Shown here piece by piece: positions 53,620 to 62,252 of a stretch of DNA of 64,000 bases. How positions within the stretch are numbered: position 1 is the first letter of the stretch; every line of letters begins with the position of its first letter. The stretch covers positions 84,919 through 148,918 of the forward strand of contig QXXF01000008.1 in NCBI GenBank assembly GCA_009911365.1. The letters run 5' to 3'. This stretch comes from Clostridiales bacterium (GTDB taxonomy: Bacteria > Bacillota > Clostridia > Peptostreptococcales > Anaerovoracaceae). A program made the position numbers and the translations under genes. The notes under the pieces are model-generated. The model was not told where the DNA came from. It made no database searches and saw only the letters and a list, made by a program, of their open reading frames with translations.

Positions 53620-55056
53620 TTACAACAATTGGATTGTACCATTGACCATGAGCACAATGGCTGCGATAAATGCGATCAGTACTACGACTGTCGCCACTAA
53701 ATCCGTTGTCTTCGGGAAGAATTTTTCGCCCTTCTCTTTCTGCGTATAGAGATAGATCAAAATTCCGATTCCAAAGAGCAGCGCAGTTGCCAGCACGGAC
53801 TGCCAACCGCTGGCGTACAACATCCAGAAGCCGTACACCGCTCCGATGATGGCAAAGATCCAAGTTGCCGCTTTGGAGCTGTCATTATCCAACGTTTCTC
53901 CCTTTGCCGTGGCCTTCAAGCAATAGAGCCCTGATAGGAAGTAAGGGAACATAATCATACTGGTGGACAGCGCATAGCAGATCTGGAATGACGCATCGTT
54001 AAAGTAAATGAGAATCAGGAAGATCTGAATGACTACCATGGAAAGCAGCAGTGAGGTTACTGGAACACCCTTGCTGTTCTCTCTCGCAAAGAATTTCGGG
54101 AAACAGCCCTTTGTCGCAGGCGCATAAGCACTGTCCACGCACAGGATTGTATAGGTGAACAAAGCTCCAGCAACAGAAATGATAACTGCGATGTTAACCA
54201 GCGTCGCACCCCAGTCACCGACTACAGCCTGCAGCACGCCTGCCATGGATGGAGTTTCCAGCACAGCCAGTTCTTCTGTCGGCAGCACGCCCATGCTGAG
54301 AATGGAAATCATCATGTACAGCGCCAGCATGCACAGGAAGCAAGTAACGGTCGCCCGTCCCGCAGCCTTTGTGGTCTTAGCTCTTTCAGAAATAACAACG
54401 GAACCTTCGATACCAATAAAGATCCATACTGTGATGAAGGTGGTGCTCTTTACCTGTTCCATCAGGTTCATCCCAGAGCCCTCACCAGTAAAGTTCGCCA
54501 TAAACACGTCTGGATCAAAGGCACCAGCGAAAATGATAGCTACCAGCAATGTAAGGATCGGCAACAGCTTGGCGATAACAACGATCACGTTGATGGTCAC
54601 AGCCTGGTTGATACCCCTGGAAACAAGGAACGTCAGGATCCACATAACGATCGATGCTGTCACGACAGACGCAATATTGTTTCCAGTTCCGAAAACTGGG
54701 AAGAAATGTCCCAAGGAACCGAAGAGCATGGTAATAAAGGAAACCTGCGCCAAAACCGCACTGATCCAGTATCCCCACGCAGAACAGAATCCGATAAATT
54801 CACCGAATCCTTCTCTGGCATAGGTATACAGCCCGCTGGTAAGCTCTGGCTTCGCGATACCTAGCCTTAAAAAGCACATACACAGCGATAGCATACCGAT
54901 ACCTACGATGACCCACCCGATAAGCGATGCCAAAGGATACGCGCCGGATGACGCAAAGTCCCCTGGAATGGCAAACGCACCGCTGGCCAGGATGAGCCCG
55001 ATGCCGAACATAGTCAGCTTGACGGATCCCAGCTTGTTTTCATTTGGATTGTTCAT
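53620..55056 (-). CDS. APC-family amino acid permease/antiporter (ArcD/LysP-like)
   Basis: About 478 residues with 12-13 membrane segments and the APC start LGSVKLTMFGIGLILASGAFAIPGD, where the unwound G-S/A-G motif binds the substrate. SERAKTTKAAGRATVTC is the conserved loop of arginine/ornithine and basic amino acid antiporters of the APC type. With the dimethylargininase upstream, likely cargo is an arginine derivative in exchange for citrulline or ornithine; that is inference from context. The start follows a GGATGTGGA stretch; a TTG nine codons upstream is the alternative. Confidence 0.86.
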   Translation of the reverse strand: MNNPNENKLGSVKLTMFGIGLILASGAFAIPGDFASSGAYPLASLIGWVIVGIGMLSLCMCFLRLGIAKPELTSGLYTYAREGFGEFIGFCSAWGYWISAVLAQVSFITMLFGSLGHFFPVFGTGNNIASVVTASIVMWILTFLVSRGINQAVTINVIVVIAKLLPILTLLVAIIFAGAFDPDVFMANFTGEGSGMNLMEQVKSTTFITVWIFIGIEGSVVISERAKTTKAAGRATVTCFLCMLALYMMISILSMGVLPTEELAVLETPSMAGVLQAVVGDWGATLVNIAVIISVAGALFTYTILCVDSAYAPATKGCFPKFFARENSKGVPVTSLLLSMVVIQIFLILIYFNDASFQICYALSTSMIMFPYFLSGLYCLKATAKGETLDNDSSKAATWIFAIIGAVYGFWMLYASGWQSVLATALLFGIGILIYLYTQKEKGEKFFPKTTDLVATVVVLIAFIAAIVLMVNGTIQLL

Positions 55057-55108
55057 AAATTGTCCACATCCTTTTTTAATCAATAAAAAGTGATAATTGC
55101 TCGTTATC

Positions 55109-55879
55109 CTAGAAGCGAAGCGACAGGCAACTCAGTCCGCCATCCAGCTTTCTGTATTCAGAAGTATCCACTAACAGAACTTTGTAGCCAGCGTCTTTCA
55201 CTGCCTTTTCCACTGCTGGATATCCTTCTGGAACGATAACCGTATCATTTACCCAGATGCAGTTGGCAGCATAAGCCTCCTCTTCAGGGATTACGATCTT
55301 ATTATATTTAGCAAAATCCGGTTTGTCAATGAACTCGCCGGAAACTAACATATTATTGTTCTCAATGTAGTTTACACCGGTCTTTAAGTGCAGTACTTTT
55401 TCCAGAGGAACTTCGGAGCCGCTCAGTCCGTATTTTTCCAGAATCGCAATAAACTGCTTGATTCCTTCTTCATTTGTTCTCGCGGAGCGACCTACATAGA
55501 AATGGTCACCGACCATCATGACATCTCCACCTTCCAGTGTTCCAGGATCTTTGATATACTCGATCTGGTCATCTGCGAAGAACTTTTTCACCGCTCCGAT
55601 GATTTCGTTTTTCTCGCCATTTCTGGAGGCTGCGCCTGGATTTGTGATGATCGCACATTTTCTTGTGATAACAGCTGGATCTTCTACAAAGCAGGAATCC
55701 GGATATCTTTCATCCGCTTCTAGAACCGTCACCTCTACCCCGCACTGCTTTAACGCCGCGATATAGTCATCATGCTCCTTTAACGCCAGCTCATAATCTG
55801 GCTTTCCCAGCTCCGGTGCGGAAGTGATGCCTTCTACCATAGCTTTACAAGGTCTCCTTACGATTACATTTTTAAACAT
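55109..55879 (-). CDS. Dimethylarginine dimethylaminohydrolase (DDAH)-type amidinohydrolase
   Basis: 256 residues, the DDAH length rather than the ~410 of arginine deiminase. Catalytic residues fit the P. aeruginosa enzyme with a constant shift of two: Glu116 in TLEGGD, His164 in KVLHLKTG and Cys251 in GGLSCLSLRF; CFVEDPAV and GRSARTN are also present. The known reaction converts methylated arginines to citrulline and methylamines. Annotation pipelines often call such genes arginine deiminase. AGGAGG precedes the ATG; 15 codons upstream are ignored. First gene of the two-gene operon. Confidence 0.88.
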   Translation of the reverse strand: MFKNVIVRRPCKAMVEGITSAPELGKPDYELALKEHDDYIAALKQCGVEVTVLEADERYPDSCFVEDPAVITRKCAIITNPGAASRNGEKNEIIGAVKKFFADDQIEYIKDPGTLEGGDVMMVGDHFYVGRSARTNEEGIKQFIAILEKYGLSGSEVPLEKVLHLKTGVNYIENNNMLVSGEFIDKPDFAKYNKIVIPEEEAYAANCIWVNDTVIVPEGYPAVEKAVKDAGYKVLLVDTSEYRKLDGGLSCLSLRF

Positions 55880-55919
55880 TATAATACCCTCCTTTTTTGA
55901 TTTGGAATTTATCGACTGT

Positions 55920-55948
55920 ATCATAACTTACTTTCCAGGACTTGTCAA
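55920..55948 (-). promoter_or_regulatory. Sigma-A promoter of the dimethylargininase operon
   Basis: TTGACA (55943-55948) and TATGAT (55920-55925) with a 17-bp spacer on the minus strand, about 40 bp before the ATG. Confidence 0.82.
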
Positions 55949-56049
55949 CACCTAGAAACCATTTCAATGACTTCTATACACTACTATTTCCACAATCCGT
56001 GAAAACTATGCTGGAGATTCCCCTAGATCACCTTAAAAACAGTTCTTTT

Positions 56050-57030
56050 TCAGCAGATCCGGGGCAAGCCTTCTCCATACAGCACATCCAGCACCCTGCT
56101 GCCGCCCAGCCTTGTGGCGATCGCTGCTCCCTTGCCGTCTGTCACTTCTCCAATCATGGCCGCATTTTTGCCGTGTTCTGTTCTCCGCATCAGCTCCAAA
56201 GCTTGCTGCGCCTGGTCTCCCGGCACAATGGCGATCATCTTACCTTCGTTTCCCATGTACAGAGGATCCAGGCCCAAAATATCCGCAAAGCCTCGCACTT
56301 CCTCATTCATAGGGATCGCCTCCTCGAAAAGCCGGATCCCATGTCCGGATGCGTCTGCGATTTCATTGAGGATCGTCCCCAGACCGCCTCTAGTCACGTC
56401 GCGCATGGTTTTCACCTGGATGCCTTCGGTAAAGAGCGCATCTGTAATATCGGACAGGCATCCACAATCGCTGGCGATATTATTTTCGATCTCCATCCGA
56501 GCACTAAGGATGCAGGCATGGTGGTCGCCTAGATTCCCTGACAGCAGGATCTTGTCTCCTGACCCACAATTGGCGGCGCTCACATCCCGATCTCGGGGGA
56601 TGAGCCCAATGCCGGAGGTATTGATGTATAGACCGCCGCTTCCTTCCACGACTTTTGTGTCGCCTGCCACGATCATAACTCCTGCCGCTGCTGCCTGAGC
56701 CGCCATAGAGGCCACGATCCGTTCCAGCACATCTATGTCCAAGCCTTCTTCTAAAATAAAGCCGCAGGTGATATATTTCGGCTCCGCGCCCATCATCAGA
56801 AGGTCATTGACCGTGCCGCATATGGACAGCTTTCCAATGTCTCCCCCTTTAAAAATCACAGGAGTGACCACAAAGGAATCAGTGCTGAAGGCGACTTTTC
56901 CATTCAGTTCCAAAACCGCGGCGTCTTCCATTTTGTCCAGCACGCTGTTTTTAAAATGTTTTCCAAAAATGCTGCGCATCAGTTCTGCGGACGTTTTGCC
57001 GCCGCTGCCATGAGCCATTGTAATTTTCAT
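56050..57030 (-). CDS. hypE: Hydrogenase expression/formation protein HypE
   Basis: About 326 residues of the PurM/ATP-grasp-like fold with HGSGGKTSAELM, STDSFVVTP and GGLYINTSGIG. The C-terminus LPRIC carries the terminal Cys that is thiocarbamoylated and dehydrated to thiocyanate to supply CN- to the Fe of [NiFe]-hydrogenase. GGAGG lies 5 nt before the chosen ATG. Last gene of the hyp operon, 18 bp after hypD. Confidence 0.95.
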   Translation of the reverse strand: MKITMAHGSGGKTSAELMRSIFGKHFKNSVLDKMEDAAVLELNGKVAFSTDSFVVTPVIFKGGDIGKLSICGTVNDLLMMGAEPKYITCGFILEEGLDIDVLERIVASMAAQAAAAGVMIVAGDTKVVEGSGGLYINTSGIGLIPRDRDVSAANCGSGDKILLSGNLGDHHACILSARMEIENNIASDCGCLSDITDALFTEGIQVKTMRDVTRGGLGTILNEIADASGHGIRLFEEAIPMNEEVRGFADILGLDPLYMGNEGKMIAIVPGDQAQQALELMRRTEHGKNAAMIGEVTDGKGAAIATRLGGSRVLDVLYGEGLPRIC

Positions 57031-57048
57031 GCTTTCCTCCAATTTTTA

Positions 57049-58083
57049 TCACTGGTTCCGATACCAAATCCCGCAGGGGCCTTCTGCGGAAACCATGCAG
57101 GGGCCAAAAGGGCTCATTGGACCGCACTTTGTTTTGAACATTGGACATTGATCTGGATTGATCTTTCCAACGATCACGTCCCCACAGCGGCAGCCTTCCG
57201 GCAGTTCCATATCTTGATCCAGTCCTCTGCTTTCCGCGTCATAAAACGTGTCCTTCAGGTATAGTCCCGAACCTTCGATGACGCCTAGCCCTCTCCACAT
57301 GGCAGGGCCCGGCTCAAAACATTCCTCTAGCACTGCCAAGGCTTTTTCATTGCCATTTCCATGAACCGCATTGGGATACAGGTTTTTCACTTTTGCCTCT
57401 TTTTTCTCGATCTGCCTCACCAGATCATAGATCACCGCAAGGATATGTTCCGCTTCAAAACCAGCCACCACAAAGGGCTTTCTATATTTTTCCGCCAAGG
57501 CTTCGTAGGGCTTGCTGCCAATGATCACGCTGACATGACCTGGACAGATGAACCCATCGATATCCTGCTGGTTCTCACAGATCCAGGTCAAGGCGGGGAT
57601 CACGGTCTTCAATGCGGTGATCAGCCGGATATTCTCAATACCCAGGGCTTTTGCCTGCCGCATCATCAGCCCGTAGGCCGGCACCGTGGTCTCGAATCCC
57701 ACCGCAGCCACCGCATAGGTGATCTCTGGGTGTTCCTTTGCTTTTTCTACAGCCTCAAAGGGCGAATACATCAGTTGGACCTTCGCTCCTTTCCCCTTTT
57801 TGTCAGAAAGACTTCCTTCTGTGCCCGGGACCTTCATCATATCTCCAAAGGTGAGCAGCACATGATTGTCTTTCATGGCATATTCCACGCACTTATCGAT
57901 ATATGCGGTAGGCGTGACGCAGACCGGGCAGCCTGGCCCTGAGATCAGCTTGATCTTCGGTGAAATTAAACTGCGTATCCCGTTTTTAAAAATACTAGCC
58001 GTATGGGTGCCGCAAACTTCCATCAGCTTTAGCCGTGGCCCATCATAAGCCTTTAAATACTCGATCACGTTTTTGATTTCCAC
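57049..58083 (-). CDS. hypD: Hydrogenase formation protein HypD
   Basis: 344 residues with the conserved MEVCGTHT, GPGCPVCVTP, TFGDMMKVPG and C-terminal Cys cluster (GCRCGDVI ... CPMFKTKC). HypD holds a [4Fe-4S] cluster and, with HypC, the Fe(CN)2CO intermediate. The start is GTG overlapping the hypC stop (TAGTG). Confidence 0.95.
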   Translation of the reverse strand: MEIKNVIEYLKAYDGPRLKLMEVCGTHTASIFKNGIRSLISPKIKLISGPGCPVCVTPTAYIDKCVEYAMKDNHVLLTFGDMMKVPGTEGSLSDKKGKGAKVQLMYSPFEAVEKAKEHPEITYAVAAVGFETTVPAYGLMMRQAKALGIENIRLITALKTVIPALTWICENQQDIDGFICPGHVSVIIGSKPYEALAEKYRKPFVVAGFEAEHILAVIYDLVRQIEKKEAKVKNLYPNAVHGNGNEKALAVLEECFEPGPAMWRGLGVIEGSGLYLKDTFYDAESRGLDQDMELPEGCRCGDVIVGKINPDQCPMFKTKCGPMSPFGPCMVSAEGPCGIWYRNQ

Positions 58084-58298
58084 TAGGACAACTCCTCCAA
58101 CTCCGCGAACAAGCCGATCAACTCATCTGCTTGATCCTGCTCCATTACTTCAATGGCGCAGCCCGCATGGACTAAGACGTACTGACCTGGCTGAGGACTC
58201 ACAAGTCCCACGTTCACATCCACCATGTTTCCTTTAAAATCCACTTGGGCGGTGGTCCCATCCGTGGAAACGACCTTTCCTGGTATCGCAATGCACAT
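58083..58298 (-). CDS. hypC: Hydrogenase maturation chaperone HypC
   Basis: 71 residues starting MCIAIPGKVV with the essential Cys2, then the beta-barrel DFKGNMVDVNVGLVSPQPGQYVLVHAG. Chaperone that carries the Fe centre to the large subunit with HypD. Starts at the base after the ybaK-like stop. Confidence 0.95.
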   Translation of the reverse strand: MCIAIPGKVVSTDGTTAQVDFKGNMVDVNVGLVSPQPGQYVLVHAGCAIEVMEQDQADELIGLFAELEELS

Positions 58299-58781
58299 TT
58301 ATTCTTCCTCCGGTATTTTGCAGACATCGATCCACCCCTGCGCTTTGGAATACTGGAATAGTTCCTGGCATGTCAATTCTATGGCGCTATTAGAGCTGCC
58401 ACAAGCAGGAAACACCGTGTCAAAACGCTGCATGGAAACATCCGCATAAATTCTCACTTTTTCATTTTCTATGGCAAAGGCGCATACGCCGCCTACCGCA
58501 TGACCTGTGAATTCCAGCACCTGATCCGCAGTGAGCATCTTTGCCTTAAACCCAAACTGTCTTTTGAACTTGCCGTTATTAATTTTCGTATCTCCCGCGG
58601 TCTGAACCAGGACGCAGCCTCCTTCCGGATCAAGGAAGGAAATGGTTTTGCAGATCCTGGCGGGGATCACGCCTGCCGCCTTTGCCGCTAGCTCCACGGT
58701 CGCACTGGATTCCGAGAACTCTTTGATTCGCTCCTCAATGCCAATGCGCTTAAAATATTCTCTTACTTTTTCAATTGCCAC
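58299..58781 (-). CDS. YbaK/EbsC-family aminoacyl-tRNA deacylase (trans-editing domain)
   Basis: 160 residues with the YbaK fold landmarks AAGVIPARICKTISFLDPEGG, VGGVCAFAIENEKVRIYADVSM and PACGSSNSAIELT. Members hydrolyse misacylated tRNAs (Cys- or Ala-tRNAPro type). The start is GTG with GGAGG 6 nt upstream. Placement is unusual: it overlaps the 3' end of hypF by 11 bp and touches hypC, inside the hyp operon. A link to hydrogenase maturation is not established. Confidence 0.85.
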   Translation of the reverse strand: MAIEKVREYFKRIGIEERIKEFSESSATVELAAKAAGVIPARICKTISFLDPEGGCVLVQTAGDTKINNGKFKRQFGFKAKMLTADQVLEFTGHAVGGVCAFAIENEKVRIYADVSMQRFDTVFPACGSSNSAIELTCQELFQYSKAQGWIDVCKIPEEE

Positions 58782-60966
58782 CTTCAGCCTCCTTCTTCTT
58801 CATGGCGATATATGCCTGTCCCAGAGCAATGCCGCCATCGTTTGGACTAACGGAAACATTGTAAAACACTTGAAAGCCATATTCCCGCAGCAGGGACAAG
58901 CTGTCTTCCATAAGGATTTTATTCTGAAACACGCCGCCTGTCAACGCTACCTGCGAGACGCCTGTTTTTTCCCGGATCTTGACGCAGGTGTCCAGGATCA
59001 TTTTTGCGATCTGATGATGAAACTCCAAAGCCAACTGGTTCGCTCTGCCTTTTTCAGGAGTCGCTGCCGCGTCTTCCAGCAGGATCGCGCACTGGCCTTC
59101 GTAATCGTTTCTGTCTTTGATTCCTAAAAGCGCAGCTACCGCATCGAACAGGCGTCCCATGCTAGAGCTTTCGATGGTATTGATCCCCGCAGAAATTGCT
59201 TTCCTTGCCAGTTCTTCCCCATGCCACGCTCTCTCTTTTTCTTTTGTAGCGAATTCTATGATATCAGTAAGATCTACGGCGACTCCCTCATCTTTCTGTC
59301 TATAACCTGTTTCCCAGGCATGCATGTAGCTGACCGCTGATTTCCAGGCCTCTTTCATAGAAGCGTCGCCACCCAGCATCCGAACGTAACGAAGATGATC
59401 CATCCGCTCAAACTCCCCGCCTTGACATAAGAGGAATTCTCCGCCCCATATGGCTCCATCCGTTCCATATCCAGTACCGTCAAAGCTGACACCGATTACC
59501 TGTCCTTTCAAGGCATGCTCTGCCATGACAGAAGCCACGTGAGCATGATGATGCTGGACTCTCAGCAAAGGCAATCCTGATTTTTCCGCAAAAGCAGTCG
59601 TATAATAAAGAGGATGCAGATCACAGACCGCTAGCTGAGGTTTGATTCGGAACAGGCTTTCCATGCGTTGGATGTTCTCTTCGTAGATCTCTTGATTTTC
59701 CAAGCTGTCCATATCGCCAAAATACTGGCTCATGTACACGAACGGCCCTTTTGTCAAGGCAAAGGAGTTTTTCAATTGCCCGCCCGCAGCCAAGATCTGC
59801 CCTGGAAAGCTGGTGTCCGTATAAAGCGGAACAGGTGCGTAACCTTTGGACCTGCGGATCATTTGGGGCTGGCCGTCAATGACTCTAGCCACGGAATCAT
59901 CCATCCGGACTTGAATCCTGCGCTGGTTGGAGATCACTCCCTTGATCAGAGGCTCCCTTTTTATGAGGGCGTTCATGATTTCATCGTCCTTGATGATCGG
60001 CTGCTCTGACAAATTGGCACTGGTGACAATCAGTGGACTGATCTGCTCCAGCAGCAAATACTGTGCGCCCATGCTAGGGAGAAAGGAGCCGATGAACCGG
60101 CTTTTCTCGATTTCCGCAGAATCAGAAGGTTTGTGTTCCAACAATAAGATGGGCCTGGCAGATGAAGCCAGCAACTTCGCCTCTATGTCTGAAACATAGC
60201 AGTACTGCTGAATCTGTTCCAAATCCCGAAACATAATGGCAAATGGCTTTTGCTCTCGTCTTTTGATCTCCCGCAACTTTGCCACGGCCCCATCGCTTAA
60301 CGGGTCACAGATCAAATTGTAGCCACCCATGCTTTTAAAGGCAATGACTTCTCCGGCCGCAAGCAGCGCCACTCCTTGCTCCACAGTCATACTCAGCTCT
60401 GGGCCGCAGTCATGGCAGGAAATGGTCTGGGCATGATATCGCCTGTCCTGGATGCTGGTATACTCCTTTTCGCAGAAATCGCACATGGGAAAGTCGATCA
60501 TGGTCGTGTTTTCTCGATCATAAGGGATCCTGTCTATGATCGTATAACGGGGCCCACATACCATACAGCTAATGAAGGGATGTTGATACCTGGGATCGCT
60601 GGGATCCCGCATTTCCGCCAAGCAATCAGGGCAGACGGCCAGGTCCGCAGGGATCATGGCCGCTTCATCATCGCCCTGGTCACTATCCAAAATGGTAAAG
60701 CTGTTGAAAGGCCGAAAGGACTCTCTCCTCCGTTTGATATGAACGATCTCAGCAGGAAGCGGCTTGTCCCTTTCCAAGGCATTGATGAAATCATCAATGC
60801 GTTCTGACGTGTCTGTAACTACGATCTCCACCAGACCGCCAATGTTCAGGACTTCTCCCTTTATGTGAAGGCGATCCGCTGTTTTTGCCACAAAGGGGCG
60901 AAAGCCCACTCCCTGGACAATGCCCCACAGACGGATCCGTTCCGTGACCTGATCGTTTCTATTCAT
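58771..60966 (-). CDS. hypF: Carbamoyltransferase HypF
   Basis: About 731 residues: acylphosphatase domain (IRLWGIVQGVGFRPF), two zinc-finger Cys motifs (CPDCLAEM ... CMVCGPRY; CDFCEKEY ... CHDCGP), YrdC-like domain (FKSMGGYNLICD) and Kae1-like domain (QHHHAHVASVMAEH, FDGTGYGTDG). It makes carbamoyl-adenylate and passes the group to HypE. The ATG overlaps the hypB stop; no strong ribosome binding site is present, which suggests translational coupling. Confidence 0.94.
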   Translation of the reverse strand: MNRNDQVTERIRLWGIVQGVGFRPFVAKTADRLHIKGEVLNIGGLVEIVVTDTSERIDDFINALERDKPLPAEIVHIKRRRESFRPFNSFTILDSDQGDDEAAMIPADLAVCPDCLAEMRDPSDPRYQHPFISCMVCGPRYTIIDRIPYDRENTTMIDFPMCDFCEKEYTSIQDRRYHAQTISCHDCGPELSMTVEQGVALLAAGEVIAFKSMGGYNLICDPLSDGAVAKLREIKRREQKPFAIMFRDLEQIQQYCYVSDIEAKLLASSARPILLLEHKPSDSAEIEKSRFIGSFLPSMGAQYLLLEQISPLIVTSANLSEQPIIKDDEIMNALIKREPLIKGVISNQRRIQVRMDDSVARVIDGQPQMIRRSKGYAPVPLYTDTSFPGQILAAGGQLKNSFALTKGPFVYMSQYFGDMDSLENQEIYEENIQRMESLFRIKPQLAVCDLHPLYYTTAFAEKSGLPLLRVQHHHAHVASVMAEHALKGQVIGVSFDGTGYGTDGAIWGGEFLLCQGGEFERMDHLRYVRMLGGDASMKEAWKSAVSYMHAWETGYRQKDEGVAVDLTDIIEFATKEKERAWHGEELARKAISAGINTIESSSMGRLFDAVAALLGIKDRNDYEGQCAILLEDAAATPEKGRANQLALEFHHQIAKMILDTCVKIREKTGVSQVALTGGVFQNKILMEDSLSLLREYGFQVFYNVSVSPNDGGIALGQAYIAMKKKEAEGGN

Positions 60967-61657
60967 GATCGTGCTTGTGATGTCCGTGTTCCTTGATCTC
61001 CAGCTTTCCTGCCCGCTCCATGAGCCATGCGGCCACTGCTTCAAAGCCTTCTCCAGTTTTGCCTGAAACTTTGAAAACAGGTACGTCTTTGTTTAATGCG
61101 CGGACGCCTTTCATAAAGAATTCTTCATCAAAATCCAAATAAGGAACCAAGTCCACTTTATTCAAAATAATGATATCAGCCTTTTCAAAGGCCAGCGGAT
61201 ATTTGTAAGGCTTGTCGCTTCCCTCCGTGACAGTGGAAATCAGCATCATCACATGTTCACCAATGGAAAACTCCGCCGGGCAGACCAAATTACCGATGTT
61301 TTCGATAAAAAGCATCCCCCTCTGGTCAAAGGACATGTGATCCACTGTATGGTCGATCATCGGCGCATCCAAGTGACAGGCTCCATACGTGTTGATCTGG
61401 TAAGTGTCAATCCCCATTCCTTTCAAGTCCTGGGTATCCAGATCCGATTCAATGTCCCCTTCGATCACGTAAGGCTTGAAGCCCTCCAAGTGTTTAAAGA
61501 TATTCTTTAGCGTCGTCGTCTTTCCGACTCCTGGCGCTCCCATTTCGTTGATCACCAATATGCCATGGGTGCTCAAATGCTCGTTGACGTGCTTCGCAAT
61601 GTGGTCATTTTCGTCTAAAATGCCTTCCATCACATTGACTTTTCTAATATCGTGCAT
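60959..61657 (-). CDS. hypB: Hydrogenase nickel incorporation GTPase HypB
   Basis: 232 residues with P-loop GAPGVGKTT, the conserved ACHLDA and LVCPAEF metal-site motifs, NKVDL for guanine recognition and a His-rich C-terminal tail (EHGHHKHDHE) that may store Ni. Inserts nickel with HypA. AGGAGG precedes the ATG. Confidence 0.95.
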   Translation of the reverse strand: MHDIRKVNVMEGILDENDHIAKHVNEHLSTHGILVINEMGAPGVGKTTTLKNIFKHLEGFKPYVIEGDIESDLDTQDLKGMGIDTYQINTYGACHLDAPMIDHTVDHMSFDQRGMLFIENIGNLVCPAEFSIGEHVMMLISTVTEGSDKPYKYPLAFEKADIIILNKVDLVPYLDFDEEFFMKGVRALNKDVPVFKVSGKTGEGFEAVAAWLMERAGKLEIKEHGHHKHDHE

Positions 61658-61672
61658 GACTTCCTCCTACCT

Positions 61673-62014
61673 TCATTCTATTTCAATGCTTTCAATATAA
61701 AATTCTTTTCCAATTTCCGTGGGTCCTCCATCCATACCGCATTTGGGACACGCAAAGGATAAAAGCTTTTTCTCGAACAGCTCTCCACAGGAAGGGCATT
61801 TCAGCTTTGGCTTTACGTGAGTGATATTCACCTCTGCGCCCTGACATAGCGTCCCTTCGCTAATCATATCAAAATACATGTATACAGAATCTCCCACATA
61901 ACCAGAGTAATCCCCGATCACCAGGTTCACCTTCCGAACTTTTTCTCCATTGGACTCTTTGCAGTGCTTTTCTGCGATTTTTACAATCTGCTCTGTGATT
62001 GGATATTCGTGCAT
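61673..62014 (-). CDS. hypA: Hydrogenase nickel insertion protein HypA
   Basis: About 113 residues. The N-terminal MHEYPIT has the Ni-binding His2 of the MHE motif; two CxxC pairs (CPSC and CPKC) bind zinc. The ATG at this Met is favoured by the MHE rule and by AAAGGTGG upstream. First gene of hypA-B-F-ybaK-C-D-E. Confidence 0.93.
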   Translation of the reverse strand: MHEYPITEQIVKIAEKHCKESNGEKVRKVNLVIGDYSGYVGDSVYMYFDMISEGTLCQGAEVNITHVKPKLKCPSCGELFEKKLLSFACPKCGMDGGPTEIGKEFYIESIEIE

Positions 62015-62049
62015 AGCCGCCACCTTTCTCGCAAACAAACTATCTTCTT

Positions 62050-62078
62050 ATTATATTACTGCTTTCTTGTGGTTTCAA
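62050..62078 (-). promoter_or_regulatory. Sigma-A promoter of the hyp operon
   Basis: TTGAAA (62073-62078) and TATAAT (62050-62055) with a 17-bp spacer on the minus strand. A perfect 12-bp palindrome AAACAATTGTTT (62077-62088) abuts the -35 box and is an operator candidate. Confidence 0.78.
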
Positions 62079-62183
62079 ACAATTGTTTTGTATTTCTGCG
62101 GAATTTTTTTATGGTTCAAACGCAATTATATGTTTTCCACAAATCTTAGTATGTTTTTTTGTTGTGTATACACAGCGGACACG

Positions 62184-62212
62184 TTGACTTTCCAACGTTT
62201 CTTTGATATAGT
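62184..62212 (+). promoter_or_regulatory. Sigma-A promoter of the NSS transporter operon
   Basis: TTGACT (62184-62189) and TATAGT (62207-62212) with a 17-bp spacer. An inverted repeat ACGTTG (62181-62186) / CAACGT (62193-62198) overlaps the -35 box. Confidence 0.75.
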
Positions 62213-62252
62213 AGCATTATTGGTTTTATCTACTGATTGAGGAGGAATTATT

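Noticed and set aside
53543-53863. Frame of 106 codons at the end of the APC transporter
   Set aside because: It is an alternative frame of the transporter's 3' end running through its terminator.
56050-62014. Hyp genes as maturation system for the [FeFe]-hydrogenase at 6-7.4 kb
   Set aside because: HypA-F mature [NiFe] enzymes; [FeFe] enzymes need HydE, HydF and HydG, which are not seen here.
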